A stretch of DNA of 64,000 bases from CAWIHS01 sp963836005 (GTDB lineage: Bacteria > Pseudomonadota > Gammaproteobacteria > GRL18), in assembly GCA_963836005.1 (NCBI GenBank), contig CAWIHS010000002.1:1054001-1118000 (forward strand). The letters are read 5' to 3'. Position 1 is the stretch's first letter; each line of letters opens with the position of its first letter. This document shows positions 29,093-38,318 of the stretch, one piece after another. Under the pieces are notes generated by a model. That model did not search any database and had not been told where the DNA came from. It saw nothing but the letters and a program-made list of their open reading frames with translations. Position numbers and translations under genes: made by a program.

Positions 29093-30730
29093 ATGAATTC
29101 TCTAAAAATAGTTCTTGCACAGCAAAACAGTTTCGTTGGCGATATTGAACACAATCTTCAATGGGTTAAACGCTCAGCGCAACAAGCCAGGCAAGAGTAT
29201 GCCGCTGATCTGATCATTTATCCCGAACTGAATCTCTGCGGTTATCCGCCTGAAGATTTACTCCTGAGAAAAGGATTTATCCGCTGGGTTGAAGAAGCTG
29301 TTGAATCATTGAAAGATGAACTTGACGGTATCGCGGTTCTGATCGGCCATCCTGTTTTGCGTGACGGTAAGCTATATAACGCAGCCTCTGTTATTTCCTC
29401 AGGACAGATTATTTGCCAGTATTTTAAGCAGGAATTACCTAATTACAGTGTATTTGATGAAAAACGTTATTTTTCTGCAGGCAATGCTGCGGCGGTATTC
29501 AGCATACAGGGAGTCACACTGGGGATCAGTATCTGTGAGGATGTCTGGGAACCCGGAACGGTAAAAAAAGCCGTCGAACAGGGTGCACAGGTCATATTAA
29601 ACCTCAATGCCTCTCCTTATCATCAGGGCAAACAGCAGGAGCGTGAAGCGATGCTTCGTCACAGAGTCCTGGAATCAGATGTTCCCATTGTATATGTGAA
29701 TCAGGTGGGGGGGCAGGATGAACTGGTATTTGACGGTGCTTCTTTTGTGATGAATAGTCAGGGTGAAGTGACCCAGTTATCTCCGGCATTCGTTGAAAAT
29801 ATTTCCCTGGTCGAGTTTAAGCGCCTTGCCGGCCGCATTGTACCTGAACCGGCCGCAATAGCCCCGGCCATGAGTGAGCTGGCAGAAATATACCAGGCTC
29901 TGGTGACCGGGGTCAGGGATTTTGTGCAGAAGAATGGCTTCAAGGGAGCAGTGGTTGGACTTTCCGGAGGCATAGATTCAGCACTGACCCTGGCAATAGC
30001 TGCGGATGCACTGGGAGGAGAGAATATTGAGGCCCTGCTGATGCCGTCTCGATATACGGCTGATATGTCTAATGAGGATGCCATACTTGAAGCAAAAGCA
30101 CTGCACGTGGCCTATCATATTATTAGTGTTGAACCTGTTTTCAACCAGTTTTTAACCAGCCTGGAACCGGTTTTTAAAGACAGCCCGCCAGGCCCATGGG
30201 ATACGACGGAAGAAAATCTTCAGGCCCGTACTCGGGGTGTCCTGTTAATGGCGCTGTCCAACCGTAAAGGTAAAATGTTATTGACGACAGGAAACAAAAG
30301 TGAAATGTCAGTCGGTTACGCGACCCTGTATGGTGATATGGCGGGTGGTTACGCGGTATTGAAAGATGTTGCAAAAGTCCTGGTGTATCGGCTCAGTGAG
30401 TATCGGAATACGGTTTCACCGGTGATACCGCAAAGGGTCATAAACCGTCCGCCGTCAGCAGAGTTAAAACCCGATCAGAAAGACAGTGATTCTTTACCCG
30501 ACTATCCTGTTCTTGATGCTATTTTGCAAATGTACATAGAACAGGACCAATGTCTGAATGATATCGTCGCGGCCGGTTATGAATTAGAAACCGTACGCAA
30601 GGTGATTAGAATGGTGGATCAAAATGAATATAAACGCCGCCAGGCAGCGCCGGGTATAAAAATAACCAGAAGAGCCTTTGGGCGAGATCGGCGCTATCCC
30701 ATTACCTCCGGGTTTATAAGTAAACATTAA
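29093..30730 (+). CDS. nadE: Glutamine-dependent NAD+ synthetase
   Basis: Final step of NAD synthesis. N-terminal nitrilase/amidase domain (residues 1-250) with Glu in IIYPELNLCGYPPEDLL, Lys region and Cys in LGISICEDVWEPG; C-terminal synthetase domain with the ATP pyrophosphatase P-loop VGLSGGIDSALTLAIA and TTGNKSEMSVGYATLYGD. 545 residues, normal for the bacterial glutamine-dependent form. glnB follows 109 bp later. PII proteins are reported to regulate glutamine-dependent NadE, so the linkage may be functional. Confidence 0.95.
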   Translation: MNSLKIVLAQQNSFVGDIEHNLQWVKRSAQQARQEYAADLIIYPELNLCGYPPEDLLLRKGFIRWVEEAVESLKDELDGIAVLIGHPVLRDGKLYNAASVISSGQIICQYFKQELPNYSVFDEKRYFSAGNAAAVFSIQGVTLGISICEDVWEPGTVKKAVEQGAQVILNLNASPYHQGKQQEREAMLRHRVLESDVPIVYVNQVGGQDELVFDGASFVMNSQGEVTQLSPAFVENISLVEFKRLAGRIVPEPAAIAPAMSELAEIYQALVTGVRDFVQKNGFKGAVVGLSGGIDSALTLAIAADALGGENIEALLMPSRYTADMSNEDAILEAKALHVAYHIISVEPVFNQFLTSLEPVFKDSPPGPWDTTEENLQARTRGVLLMALSNRKGKMLLTTGNKSEMSVGYATLYGDMAGGYAVLKDVAKVLVYRLSEYRNTVSPVIPQRVINRPPSAELKPDQKDSDSLPDYPVLDAILQMYIEQDQCLNDIVAAGYELETVRKVIRMVDQNEYKRRQAAPGIKITRRAFGRDRRYPITSGFISKH

Positions 30731-30839
30731 TAGTTAATTATCTGCTGTCTATTCGAGACATGAACATTGCTTTTAAAGTAAAAATTGACTAAAAAGAATA
30801 GTTACAAAACATGCAACCAACATTATTCAGGACAAATCA

Positions 30840-31178
30840 ATGAAAAAAATCGAAGTAATCATTAAACCTTTTAAACTGGACGATGTGCGTGAAGCCTTGT
30901 CTGAAATTGGTATAACCGGGATGACGGCTACCGAAGTCAAGGGATTTGGCCGTCAAAAAGGGCATACAGAACTTTATCGAGGGGCGGAGTATGTGATTGA
31001 TTTTTTGCCCAAAGTCAAACTGGAAATTGTGATCAAGGAAGACATTCTTGATCGTTGTATTGAGGTTATCACTGAATCAGCACGCACCGGTAAAATTGGT
31101 GATGGTAAGATTTTTGTCACTACGGTAGAAAAGGTTATTCGAATAAGAACCGGAGAAAAAGACGCGGATGCGATTTAG
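30840..31178 (+). CDS. glnB: Nitrogen regulatory protein P-II
   Basis: Trimeric signal protein sensing 2-oxoglutarate, ATP/ADP and, through uridylylation, glutamine. 112 residues with the T-loop GFGRQKGHTELYRGAEY (Tyr51 is the uridylylation site), the B-loop TGKIGDGKIFV and the C-terminal VIRIRTGE. The sequence is closest to GlnB. Not linked to amtB, which argues against GlnK. A weak TTGACT (30787-30792) lies upstream without a good -10. A hairpin at 31204-31225 could end the transcript. Confidence 0.95.
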   Translation: MKKIEVIIKPFKLDDVREALSEIGITGMTATEVKGFGRQKGHTELYRGAEYVIDFLPKVKLEIVIKEDILDRCIEVITESARTGKIGDGKIFVTTVEKVIRIRTGEKDADAI

Positions 31179-31203
31179 CATCGAGATGAGTTTAATTTAA
31201 GTA

Positions 31204-31225
31204 TTCCCACGCCTAACCGTGGGAA
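31204..31225. repeat. REP-like hairpin (TTCCCACG ... CGTGGGAA)
   Basis: Eight-base perfect inverted repeat around CCTAAC, 25 bp after glnB. The core resembles the short palindromes (GTTCCCACGC...GCGTGGGAA) dispersed in many gammaproteobacterial genomes. It may also act as an RNA terminator or stabiliser; only one copy is in this window. Confidence 0.65.
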
Positions 31226-31277
31226 CGAAGGCTGCAGACAAGATATTGCTTGCAGGCTGAACAGCTTGAGGTAATTT

Positions 31278-32132
31278 TTATATTTTCATCCATTCAGGCA
31301 TGCCGGGTATGACACTTTCTTCTTTAAAAAATACATCTTCCGGTAAATCATCTTTATTCAGGTTATAGACTCGCTGTGCATCCTCAGCCAGTGCGGGCAA
31401 ATCCATTTCAGTATAAGCGCTCACCAGGATTTTCAACGCCTCTCTCACCGCCGGTGTTTTTTGAAAATGTTCAATGACATAAGTAGCCCGATCTGCGGCT
31501 GCAATATAAGCTTTTCGCTTCATATAATAATTGGCCGCATGAATTTCATGTTTCGCGACCTTGTTGCGTAAATAGCGCATGCGCAGAATGGCATCTTGCG
31601 TGTATGAGCTATCAGGAAATTTATTGATCAGCTCAGTGAAGTAATTAAATGACTCGAGGGAAGAACTCGGGTCTCGCCTGGATTCATCCTGCGGGAAAAC
31701 ATACTCGAATACACTCTTGCGGGCAGGGAAACTGACCACCCCGCGAAGATAATAGGCATAATCGACATTTGCATGCAGCGGATATTGTTTGATAAAACGA
31801 TCCAGGGTTGCCAGCGCTGATTCCGGCTCTTCATACTTATAATAAGCATAAGCGGTTTCAAGCTGGGCCTGCTGCGCATAGGTGCCATAGGGATAACGTG
31901 CTTCAAGTTTTTCATACAGATCGATGGCGGTTTTATACTCGCCCTCATTGAGAGACGCCTTGGCTTCGGCATATAATTTACTGGCTGACCAGCTTTTGGT
32001 TTTATCAACCTGATCAGGCAGGAAGGACTCGATCATGGAACAGCCATTGAGTGTTAAAATTCCACAAGTTAACAATAATAACAGCAGGTATTGATAGAGG
32101 CTTTGTACTTGATAACAACGCTTACGGTACAT
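31278..32132 (-). CDS. bamD: Outer-membrane assembly lipoprotein BamD
   Basis: Essential lipoprotein of the BAM complex. Signal peptide with lipobox LTLNGC (lipidated Cys about residue 31), then a TPR array: ASKLYAEAKASLNEGEYKTA, RYPYGTYAQQAQLETAYAYY, FPDSSYTQDAILRMRYLRN. 284 residues, normal. Transcribed away from rluD, the conserved gammaproteobacterial arrangement. Confidence 0.94.
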   Translation of the reverse strand: MYRKRCYQVQSLYQYLLLLLLTCGILTLNGCSMIESFLPDQVDKTKSWSASKLYAEAKASLNEGEYKTAIDLYEKLEARYPYGTYAQQAQLETAYAYYKYEEPESALATLDRFIKQYPLHANVDYAYYLRGVVSFPARKSVFEYVFPQDESRRDPSSSLESFNYFTELINKFPDSSYTQDAILRMRYLRNKVAKHEIHAANYYMKRKAYIAAADRATYVIEHFQKTPAVREALKILVSAYTEMDLPALAEDAQRVYNLNKDDLPEDVFFKEESVIPGMPEWMKI

Positions 32133-32328
32133 AACACGTTAATCCTGAAATTTGCTAGACGTTTAATACAAGGGCACACAGTATACCTGTTTTGACTATT
32201 GATTTCATCCGCCCCCCGGCAGATGTAATCTATCGCCTGATAAAGTGAAGCGAAAAAATCAATTGGCCAGCTTGTTTAAAAGTCGTTTGAAAATTGATAA
32301 ATTTTAAGCTCAAACCTATACTTGCACA

Positions 32329-33306
32329 ATGAGTAAAATAAATAATGATGTTCAAGATGTAGAAGTCCCCATGGATGTCTATGGAAAACGCCTTGATCAG
32401 GTACTGGTTGAACTGATGCCTGATTTTTCCCGTTCCAGACTGCAGCAGTGGATCAAGCAGGGCAGGGTGCTGGTCAATAATGAAGTTTTAAAAGCCAGAT
32501 CCAAAGTAAAAGGCGGTGATCAAATAAAGATCCATATCGAACTGGAAGAACAGGGAGAGTGGCTGGCTGAAGCTATCCCGCTGGATATCATCTATGAAGA
32601 TCAGGACATTCTGGTGGTGAACAAACCGGCCGGACTGGTGGTGCATCCTGCGGCAGGAAACTATACGGGTACTTTACTTAACGCCCTGCTGTATCATTGC
32701 AGCGATTTGATTACCATACCGAGGGCTGGAATTGTACATCGCCTGGATAAGGATACCAGTGGTCTGCTGGTCGTTGCTAAAAGCCTGAGTGCACAGACCC
32801 ATCTGGTAAAACAGCTGCAGGCTCGAGCTTTTGAGCGAGAATATGAAGCCATCGTGGTGGGTGAAATGACCGGCGGCGGCAGTATTGATGAGCCGATTGG
32901 CAGACATCCTGTGCAGCGAACCAAAATGGCTGTGGTTGACAGGCATCGAAGCAGCGCTAAAGAAGCGATAACTCATTATCGGATCAAGGAACGTTACCAC
33001 GGCTACACGCGGGTACAGATTAAACTGGAGACCGGCAGGACTCATCAAATTCGTGTGCACATGGCACATATTTTTCATCCCCTTATCGGCGATCCGCTTT
33101 ATGGCGGGCGCTTGAAACTGCCCACTGGAAATAGTCAGGCATTGAAGCAATTTTTACATGACTTCAAACGACAGGCTCTGCACGCCAGAAAGCTGGGACT
33201 GATACATCCCGGCAGCGGAGCATGGATCAGTTGGGAAGCGGACCCGCCTGATGATATGCTGCAATTAAATCAACTATTATACAATTACACCAGAAGCCTT
33301 TTATAA
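32329..33306 (+). CDS. rluD: 23S rRNA pseudouridine synthase RluD
   Basis: Forms the helix-69 pseudouridines of 23S rRNA. Residues about 18-80 are an S4 RNA-binding domain (DFSRSRLQQWIKQGRVLVN); the catalytic domain has the RluA-family motif GIVHRLDKDTSGLLVVAK with the catalytic Asp, followed by KLETGRTHQIRVHMAH and DPLYGG. 325 residues. Divergent to bamD with pgeF next, as in many gammaproteobacteria. Confidence 0.95.
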   Translation: MSKINNDVQDVEVPMDVYGKRLDQVLVELMPDFSRSRLQQWIKQGRVLVNNEVLKARSKVKGGDQIKIHIELEEQGEWLAEAIPLDIIYEDQDILVVNKPAGLVVHPAAGNYTGTLLNALLYHCSDLITIPRAGIVHRLDKDTSGLLVVAKSLSAQTHLVKQLQARAFEREYEAIVVGEMTGGGSIDEPIGRHPVQRTKMAVVDRHRSSAKEAITHYRIKERYHGYTRVQIKLETGRTHQIRVHMAHIFHPLIGDPLYGGRLKLPTGNSQALKQFLHDFKRQALHARKLGLIHPGSGAWISWEADPPDDMLQLNQLLYNYTRSLL

Positions 33307-33404
33307 CGCGTTCGATAACATAGAGAAATCAGGAGTGGCAGCAAGAGTGGCAGATAGTGAGTCGGGCTTGAAACAACGCATCAAATATTCAATACGACGC
33401 TAAC

Positions 33405-34175
33405 ATGATGCCGCACAATGCACTCAAATTCATACTACCGCAATGGCCCGCTCCGGTTAAGATTAAGGCCATAAGCACAACTCGAACCGGTGGTTATAGT
33501 CAGCCGCCCTATGCTTCCTTTAATCTGGCACTACATGTTGGCGATGATCCTGCAAACGTTCGCAGCAATCGTTCTCTGCTTGCACATCACTTGCCGGGTC
33601 AGCCGGTATGGTTAAACCAGATCCATAGTCATCGTGTGCTGGAAGCTGTGGCGGCAGCAAATGGTGCTGATGCAGACGGCATTTATACCACTCGGAGCGA
33701 TACGGTTTGTGTTGTTATGACTGCAGACTGTCTACCTGTACTGATCTGTAATAGGCAGGGCACAGGGGTCGCTGCACTGCATGCCGGCTGGCGCGGGCTG
33801 GCAGATGGAATTATTGAACAGGGGATTTCGCAGCTAATGAAGCTTACCCAAAGTAAACCGGATGAACTGCTGGTCTGGCTGGGGCCGGCGATAGGGCCTG
33901 AAGTGTTTGAAGTGGGCGAGGATGTCAGGCAACGATTTATGGGTCAAAGCCTGTTGTTACGAGATAGCTTCAGGCCGGCACGGGAAGCGGGTAAATGGCT
34001 GGCGGATGTTTATCAGCTGGCCAGGCTCAGACTGTCTCAGTCAGGGGTTGAAAATGTTTATGGCGGGGATTATTGTACTTATACACAAGCAGGGCGGTTC
34101 TTTTCCTACCGGCGTGATGGCAAAACCGGGCGTATGGCCAGTTTGATATGGATCGATTCAGACAATGAATATTGA
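33405..34175 (+). CDS. pgeF: Purine nucleoside phosphorylase/laccase-domain protein (PgeF/YfiH)
   Basis: Cytosolic multi-copper-oxidase-like fold, now assigned peptidoglycan-editing and purine nucleoside functions. 256 residues: LNQIHSHRVLE, CVVMTADCLPVLICN, ALHAGWRGLADGIIE (His ligand region) and DYCTYTQAGRFFSYRRDG. Directly after rluD as usual. Confidence 0.92.
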   Translation: MMPHNALKFILPQWPAPVKIKAISTTRTGGYSQPPYASFNLALHVGDDPANVRSNRSLLAHHLPGQPVWLNQIHSHRVLEAVAAANGADADGIYTTRSDTVCVVMTADCLPVLICNRQGTGVAALHAGWRGLADGIIEQGISQLMKLTQSKPDELLVWLGPAIGPEVFEVGEDVRQRFMGQSLLLRDSFRPAREAGKWLADVYQLARLRLSQSGVENVYGGDYCTYTQAGRFFSYRRDGKTGRMASLIWIDSDNEY

Positions 34176-34197
34176 GATAATCAACAAGAGATAAATC

Positions 34198-34719
34198 ATG
34201 AGTGAATGGAAAATGTTAACCCTGGTTGGGCAGGATAAACCAGGGATCGTGGCTAAAATCACCAACGCTTTATATGCAGCAGGTGCTCAACTGGGTGAGG
34301 CATCCATGATGCGCCTGGGCGGTAACTTTACTATCATGTTGATGGTAAGCTGCAGCATGAATGATGAGGAGTTGGAGCAGGTGATCAAACCAGTGGCCGA
34401 AGGCATGAATTTAACCTGTGCCTGTCAAACGATAGAAGCCCATCTGCACCAGCATGAAATTCCGGATTTTAATATTACCGTCTACGGTGCTGACCGACCG
34501 GGTATTGTCGCCAGAGCCACCAGCCATCTGCTGGATGCCGGATTCAATATACTGGATCTGGAATCAGATGTCGGCGGTGAAGCCTCGGATCAGATTTATA
34601 TTATGCGCATTGCAGGCACTGCCAGCGGCGGCGAGGAAGCCGTGCAAAAAGCTATCGAAAAGATCAGGCAGGACGGTGTGAATGTCGACATGGTTTCCAT
34701 CGATACTTTGATTGCTTGA
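34198..34719 (+). CDS. gcvR: Glycine cleavage system transcriptional repressor-like ACT protein
   Basis: 173 residues made of two ACT domains: LTLVGQDKPGIVAKITNALY (N-terminal) and ITVYGADRPGIVARATSHLL (second, about residue 95). In E. coli GcvR binds glycine and GcvA to repress gcvTHP. Here it sits between pgeF and def with 11 bp to def, so it may serve a more general amino-acid sensing role. Assignment to the family is sure, precise function less so. Confidence 0.82.
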   Translation: MSEWKMLTLVGQDKPGIVAKITNALYAAGAQLGEASMMRLGGNFTIMLMVSCSMNDEELEQVIKPVAEGMNLTCACQTIEAHLHQHEIPDFNITVYGADRPGIVARATSHLLDAGFNILDLESDVGGEASDQIYIMRIAGTASGGEEAVQKAIEKIRQDGVNVDMVSIDTLIA

Positions 34720-34730
34720 GTGGGTGATAC

Positions 34731-35234
34731 ATGGCAGTTCTGGAGCTACTAAAATACCCTGATGAGCGATTAAAACAGCTATCAACAGAAGTCACCGAAT
34801 TTAATCAGTCATTGGTTAAATTTCTGCACGAGCTGGAAGAAACCATGCGTGCTGGTCCTGGCGGTGTGGGTATTGCCGCGCCTCAAGTCGGATATTTCAG
34901 ACGTATTGCCATAGTGGATGTATCTGCTAAACCGAAAATCAAACACCATGGCCGCATGGTGTTAATCAATCCTGAGATAAAAACCTGGGAAGGTATGAAG
35001 ATTGGTCGGGAAGGCTGCATGTCAGTGCCGGATTTTACCGGTAATGTGATTCGGGCAGAGAAAATCACCCTGCAGGCCTATGATTTGCAGGGAGAGCTGC
35101 AAAGTTATGAATGCGAAGCTTATGAAGCGCGTGCCGTGCAGCATGAACTGGACCATCTGGATGGTTTGCTGTTTCTGGACCGGCTGGTCAGCAGGCGTAC
35201 TGACCTGTTTAAACGCAAAATATATAAACAGTAG
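34731..35234 (+). CDS. def: Peptide deformylase
   Basis: Removes the N-formyl group from new proteins; metal enzyme. All three motifs are visible: GGVGIAAPQVG, EGCMSVP (Cys metal ligand) and QHELDHLDG (HExxH). 167 residues. This def is not next to fmt, so another copy may exist elsewhere. Starts 11 bp after gcvR. Confidence 0.95.
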   Translation: MAVLELLKYPDERLKQLSTEVTEFNQSLVKFLHELEETMRAGPGGVGIAAPQVGYFRRIAIVDVSAKPKIKHHGRMVLINPEIKTWEGMKIGREGCMSVPDFTGNVIRAEKITLQAYDLQGELQSYECEAYEARAVQHELDHLDGLLFLDRLVSRRTDLFKRKIYKQ

Positions 35235-35285
35235 GCCCTGCAGGCAGTAGCATAAGCAGATAAATAGTTTTTTATGTTTATCCAC

Positions 35286-35441
35286 GTAACATCTCAATAA
35301 GTCCGTGCAAGATCCCCTCCCCATATCAGGGGGAGGGTTAGGGTGGGGGTTAAGTGTTTGATTATAGACACAACCTCCATCCTGGCCGTCCCCCTGACAG
35401 GGGGACGGAACTTAAACTGCATGGACTTATTGGGAAGTTAC
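35286..35441. mobile_element. 156-bp MITE-like element with 24-bp inverted ends and 8-bp target duplication
   Basis: The ends (GTAAC...GTCCGTGCA and its near complement) match at 21 of 24 positions. TTATCCAC lies immediately outside both ends (35278-35285 and 35442-35449), as expected of an 8-bp target-site duplication. Inside are two GC-rich hairpins: CCCTCCCC with GGGGGAGGG, and CCGTCCCCCTG with CAGGGGGACGG. It carries no coding capacity. It lies in the 316-bp gap between def and clpB, upstream of the heat-shock promoter. Confidence 0.78.
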
Positions 35442-35450
35442 TTATCCACA
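35442..35450 (+). promoter_or_regulatory. Perfect DnaA box upstream of clpB
   Basis: TTATCCACA, the consensus DnaA-binding 9-mer, directly after the miniature element; the element's target duplication makes up its first eight bases. Confidence 0.5.
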
Positions 35451-35483
35451 AGTTAAGTCTTTGTAAACACTGTAAAATAAATT

Positions 35484-35512
35484 CTTGAAAAAGTTATCCA
35501 CAGGCCCCATAT
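35484..35512 (+). promoter_or_regulatory. Heat-shock (sigma-32) promoter of clpB
   Basis: CTTGAAA at 35484-35490 and CCCCATAT at 35505-35512, separated by 14 bp, match the RpoH consensus perfectly. It lies 39 bp before the clpB start, and clpB is a classic RpoH target. Confidence 0.92.
35494..35502 (+). promoter_or_regulatory. Second perfect DnaA box, inside the clpB promoter spacer
   Basis: TTATCCACA lies between the -35 and -10 elements of the sigma-32 promoter, 52 bp downstream of the first box and in the same orientation. DnaA binding here would compete with RNA polymerase. Occupancy is inference. Confidence 0.5.
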
Positions 35513-35550
35513 TGTGAGTATCAATAAAATTTACCTCGAGGTGCAACTCA

Positions 35551-38199
35551 ATGAGAATGGATAAATTAACCAGCAAATTTCAACAGGCACTGGCTGATGC
35601 ACAAAGTATTGCAGTAGGTCGTGACCATCAGTTTATCGAAGCGATTCACGTGATGGTGGCCCTGCTGGATCAAGAAGGTGGCACTGCCCGGCATTTGCTG
35701 ACCCAGGCCAATGTCAACATTAATTTGCTGCGTTCCAAGCTGGCAGAAGCTATGGATCAGATGGCCAGTATTGAAGGCTTTTCCGGAGATGTACAGATAT
35801 CTCCGGATTTATCACGTTTGCTGAATATGACGGATAAACTGGCACAGCAGCGCAAGGATCAGTTTATTTCCAGTGAATTATTTATGCTTGCCGCTCTGGA
35901 CGATAAAGGTCAACTCGGTAAGATCCTTAAAGAACTGGGGGCCAGAAAAGAAGTTATTAACCAGGCCATTGATAATATGCGTGGAGGCCAGGCGGTTAAT
36001 GATCCCAATGCTGAAGAACAGCGTCAGGCCCTGGAAAAATACACGGTCGATCTGACTGAAAAAGCGGAGCAGGGCAAATTAGATCCCGTTATCGGACGCG
36101 ATGATGAAATTCGCCGCACGGTGCAGGTATTGCAGCGCCGTACCAAAAACAATCCGGTGCTCATTGGTGAACCCGGAGTGGGAAAAACCGCTATTATTGA
36201 AGGCCTGGCGCAGCGCATTATCAACGGTGAGGTGCCGGAAGGACTGAAAAACAGGCGTATTCTTTCGCTGGATATGGGGTCCCTGATTGCAGGTGCCAAA
36301 TTTCGCGGAGAGTTTGAAGAGCGTTTAAAAGCGGTGCTCAATGATCTGTCCAAGCAGGAAGGGAATGTGATCCTGTTTATTGATGAAATCCATACCATGG
36401 TCGGGGCGGGTAAAGCCGAAGGCTCTATGGATGCCGGTAATATGCTCAAGCCGGCACTGGCACGGGGTGATTTGCACTGTGTGGGTGCCACAACGCTGGA
36501 TGAATATCGCGAATATATGGAAAAGGACGCTGCCCTGGAGCGGCGCTTTCAGAAAGTGCTGGTGGATGAACCTGGCATGGAAGATACCATTGCCATTCTG
36601 CGTGGGTTGAAAGAAAAGTATGAACTGCACCATGGCGTTGATATTACCGATCCGGCTATTGTGGCAGCTGCCAGCCTGTCACATCGTTATATCACTGATC
36701 GTCAATTGCCTGACAAGGCCATTGATTTGATTGATGAGGCGGCCAGCCGTATCCGCATGGAAATCGATTCCAAACCTGAACTGATGGATAAACTGGAAAG
36801 ACGTATTATTCAGCTTAAAATCGAACGCGAAGCACTGCGGAAGGAATCTGATGCCGCTTCGAAAAAACGCCTGGAAATCCTGGAAGAAGAAATTGCCGAA
36901 CAGGAACGTGAATATTCTGAGCTGGAAGAGATCTGGAAATCTGAAAAAGCGGCTGTGCAGGGCACTCAGCATATCAAGGAAGCACTGGATCAGGCCCGCA
37001 CCGATCTGGAAACAGCTCAGCGTGCCGGTGATTTGACGCGTATGTCAGAACTGCAGTATGGACGTATTCCAGAACTGATCAAACAGCTGGAGGCAGCGAC
37101 CCGAGCTGAAGATGTAGAACAGGGAGAACACCCCAAGTTGCTGCGCAACCGTGTCACAGAAGAAGAAATTGCAGAAGTGGTTGCCAAATGGACGGGTATT
37201 CCCGTTTCCAAAATGCTGGAAGGCGAAAATGACAAACTGTTACGACTCGAAGATGAACTGCATAAGCGTGTGGTAGGTCAGGAAGAAGCCGTGAAAGTGG
37301 TTTCAGATGCCATTCGCCGTTCCAGAGCGGGTTTGTCCGATCCGAAACGACCAAATGGTTCATTTTTGTTTCTGGGGCCTACCGGTGTGGGAAAAACCGA
37401 GCTGACTAAAGCGCTGGCCGGTTTCCTGTTTGACACAGAAGATGCCATGGTGCGGCTGGATATGTCCGAATTTATGGAAAAACACGCCGTAGCACGTCTG
37501 ATTGGTGCCCCTCCAGGCTATATAGGCTATGAAGAAGGTGGCTATCTGACTGAAGCGGTCAGACGCAAGCCGTATTCAGTGATCCTGCTCGACGAAATTG
37601 AAAAAGCGCATCCTGATGTGTTCAATATTCTGCTGCAGGTCCTGGATGACGGTCGTCTGACTGATGGACATGGCAGAACGGTGGATTTTAGAAACACAGT
37701 TATTATTATGACTTCCAATCTGGGCTCGCAGCGTATTCAGGAACTGAGCATACAGAGCAGTACTCATAGCGGTGAACAGTCGGAGGTGGACTATCAATAT
37801 ATGAAGGCCGAGGTTATGAATGTGGTGACGCAGCATTTTCGTCCGGAATTTATTAACCGGATTGACGATGTGGTGGTATTCCATCCCCTGGGCCGTGAAG
37901 CGATCCATAAAATTGCTGAGATTCAGCTGGAAGGTCTGCGTGAGCGTCTGCAGGAACGTGATCTGGAGCTGGAATTATCTACAGCAGCACTGAATCAAAT
38001 CAGTGATGCCGGCTTTGACCCGGTTTATGGAGCCAGACCATTGAAGCGGGCTATACAGCAAAGCATCGAAAATCCTCTGGCGCAGGAAATATTGGCGGGT
38101 AATTTTACCCCCGGCGATATTATCGAAGTAGATGTAATACCTGATGATCCCATGGGCAGAATGTCCTTCAAACGTATCATCAAGGCTGAAGTGGTTTAA
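35551..38199 (+). CDS. clpB: ClpB disaggregase (Hsp100)
   Basis: ATP-dependent disaggregase working with DnaK. N domain (MRMDKLTSKFQQALADAQSI), NBD1 with Walker A GEPGVGKTAI and Walker B VILFIDEIHT, the coiled-coil M domain about residues 410-525, NBD2 with GPTGVGKTEL and SVILLDEIEKAH, and the sensor-2 region GARPLKRAIQQ. 882 residues, slightly longer than E. coli ClpB. Alternative in-frame ATG at 35557. Single gene under a sigma-32 promoter. Confidence 0.97.
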   Translation: MRMDKLTSKFQQALADAQSIAVGRDHQFIEAIHVMVALLDQEGGTARHLLTQANVNINLLRSKLAEAMDQMASIEGFSGDVQISPDLSRLLNMTDKLAQQRKDQFISSELFMLAALDDKGQLGKILKELGARKEVINQAIDNMRGGQAVNDPNAEEQRQALEKYTVDLTEKAEQGKLDPVIGRDDEIRRTVQVLQRRTKNNPVLIGEPGVGKTAIIEGLAQRIINGEVPEGLKNRRILSLDMGSLIAGAKFRGEFEERLKAVLNDLSKQEGNVILFIDEIHTMVGAGKAEGSMDAGNMLKPALARGDLHCVGATTLDEYREYMEKDAALERRFQKVLVDEPGMEDTIAILRGLKEKYELHHGVDITDPAIVAAASLSHRYITDRQLPDKAIDLIDEAASRIRMEIDSKPELMDKLERRIIQLKIEREALRKESDAASKKRLEILEEEIAEQEREYSELEEIWKSEKAAVQGTQHIKEALDQARTDLETAQRAGDLTRMSELQYGRIPELIKQLEAATRAEDVEQGEHPKLLRNRVTEEEIAEVVAKWTGIPVSKMLEGENDKLLRLEDELHKRVVGQEEAVKVVSDAIRRSRAGLSDPKRPNGSFLFLGPTGVGKTELTKALAGFLFDTEDAMVRLDMSEFMEKHAVARLIGAPPGYIGYEEGGYLTEAVRRKPYSVILLDEIEKAHPDVFNILLQVLDDGRLTDGHGRTVDFRNTVIIMTSNLGSQRIQELSIQSSTHSGEQSEVDYQYMKAEVMNVVTQHFRPEFINRIDDVVVFHPLGREAIHKIAEIQLEGLRERLQERDLELELSTAALNQISDAGFDPVYGARPLKRAIQQSIENPLAQEILAGNFTPGDIIEVDVIPDDPMGRMSFKRIIKAEVV

Positions 38200-38318
38200 C
38201 CACTGGTGAATTTCATTATGCAATGGCAGCTCCTGCAGCAAATCCTGTGCATTTTCTGCAGGGGCTAATTCACTTACAAAAACCAGGTGCAAGGATATCA
38301 GCCAAGTATCAGCCTTGA

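Noticed and set aside
35436..35512. Two DnaA boxes as a replication origin
   Set aside because: No dnaA, dnaN, gyrB, mnmG or parAB gene is near and there are only two boxes; local regulation or chance is more likely.
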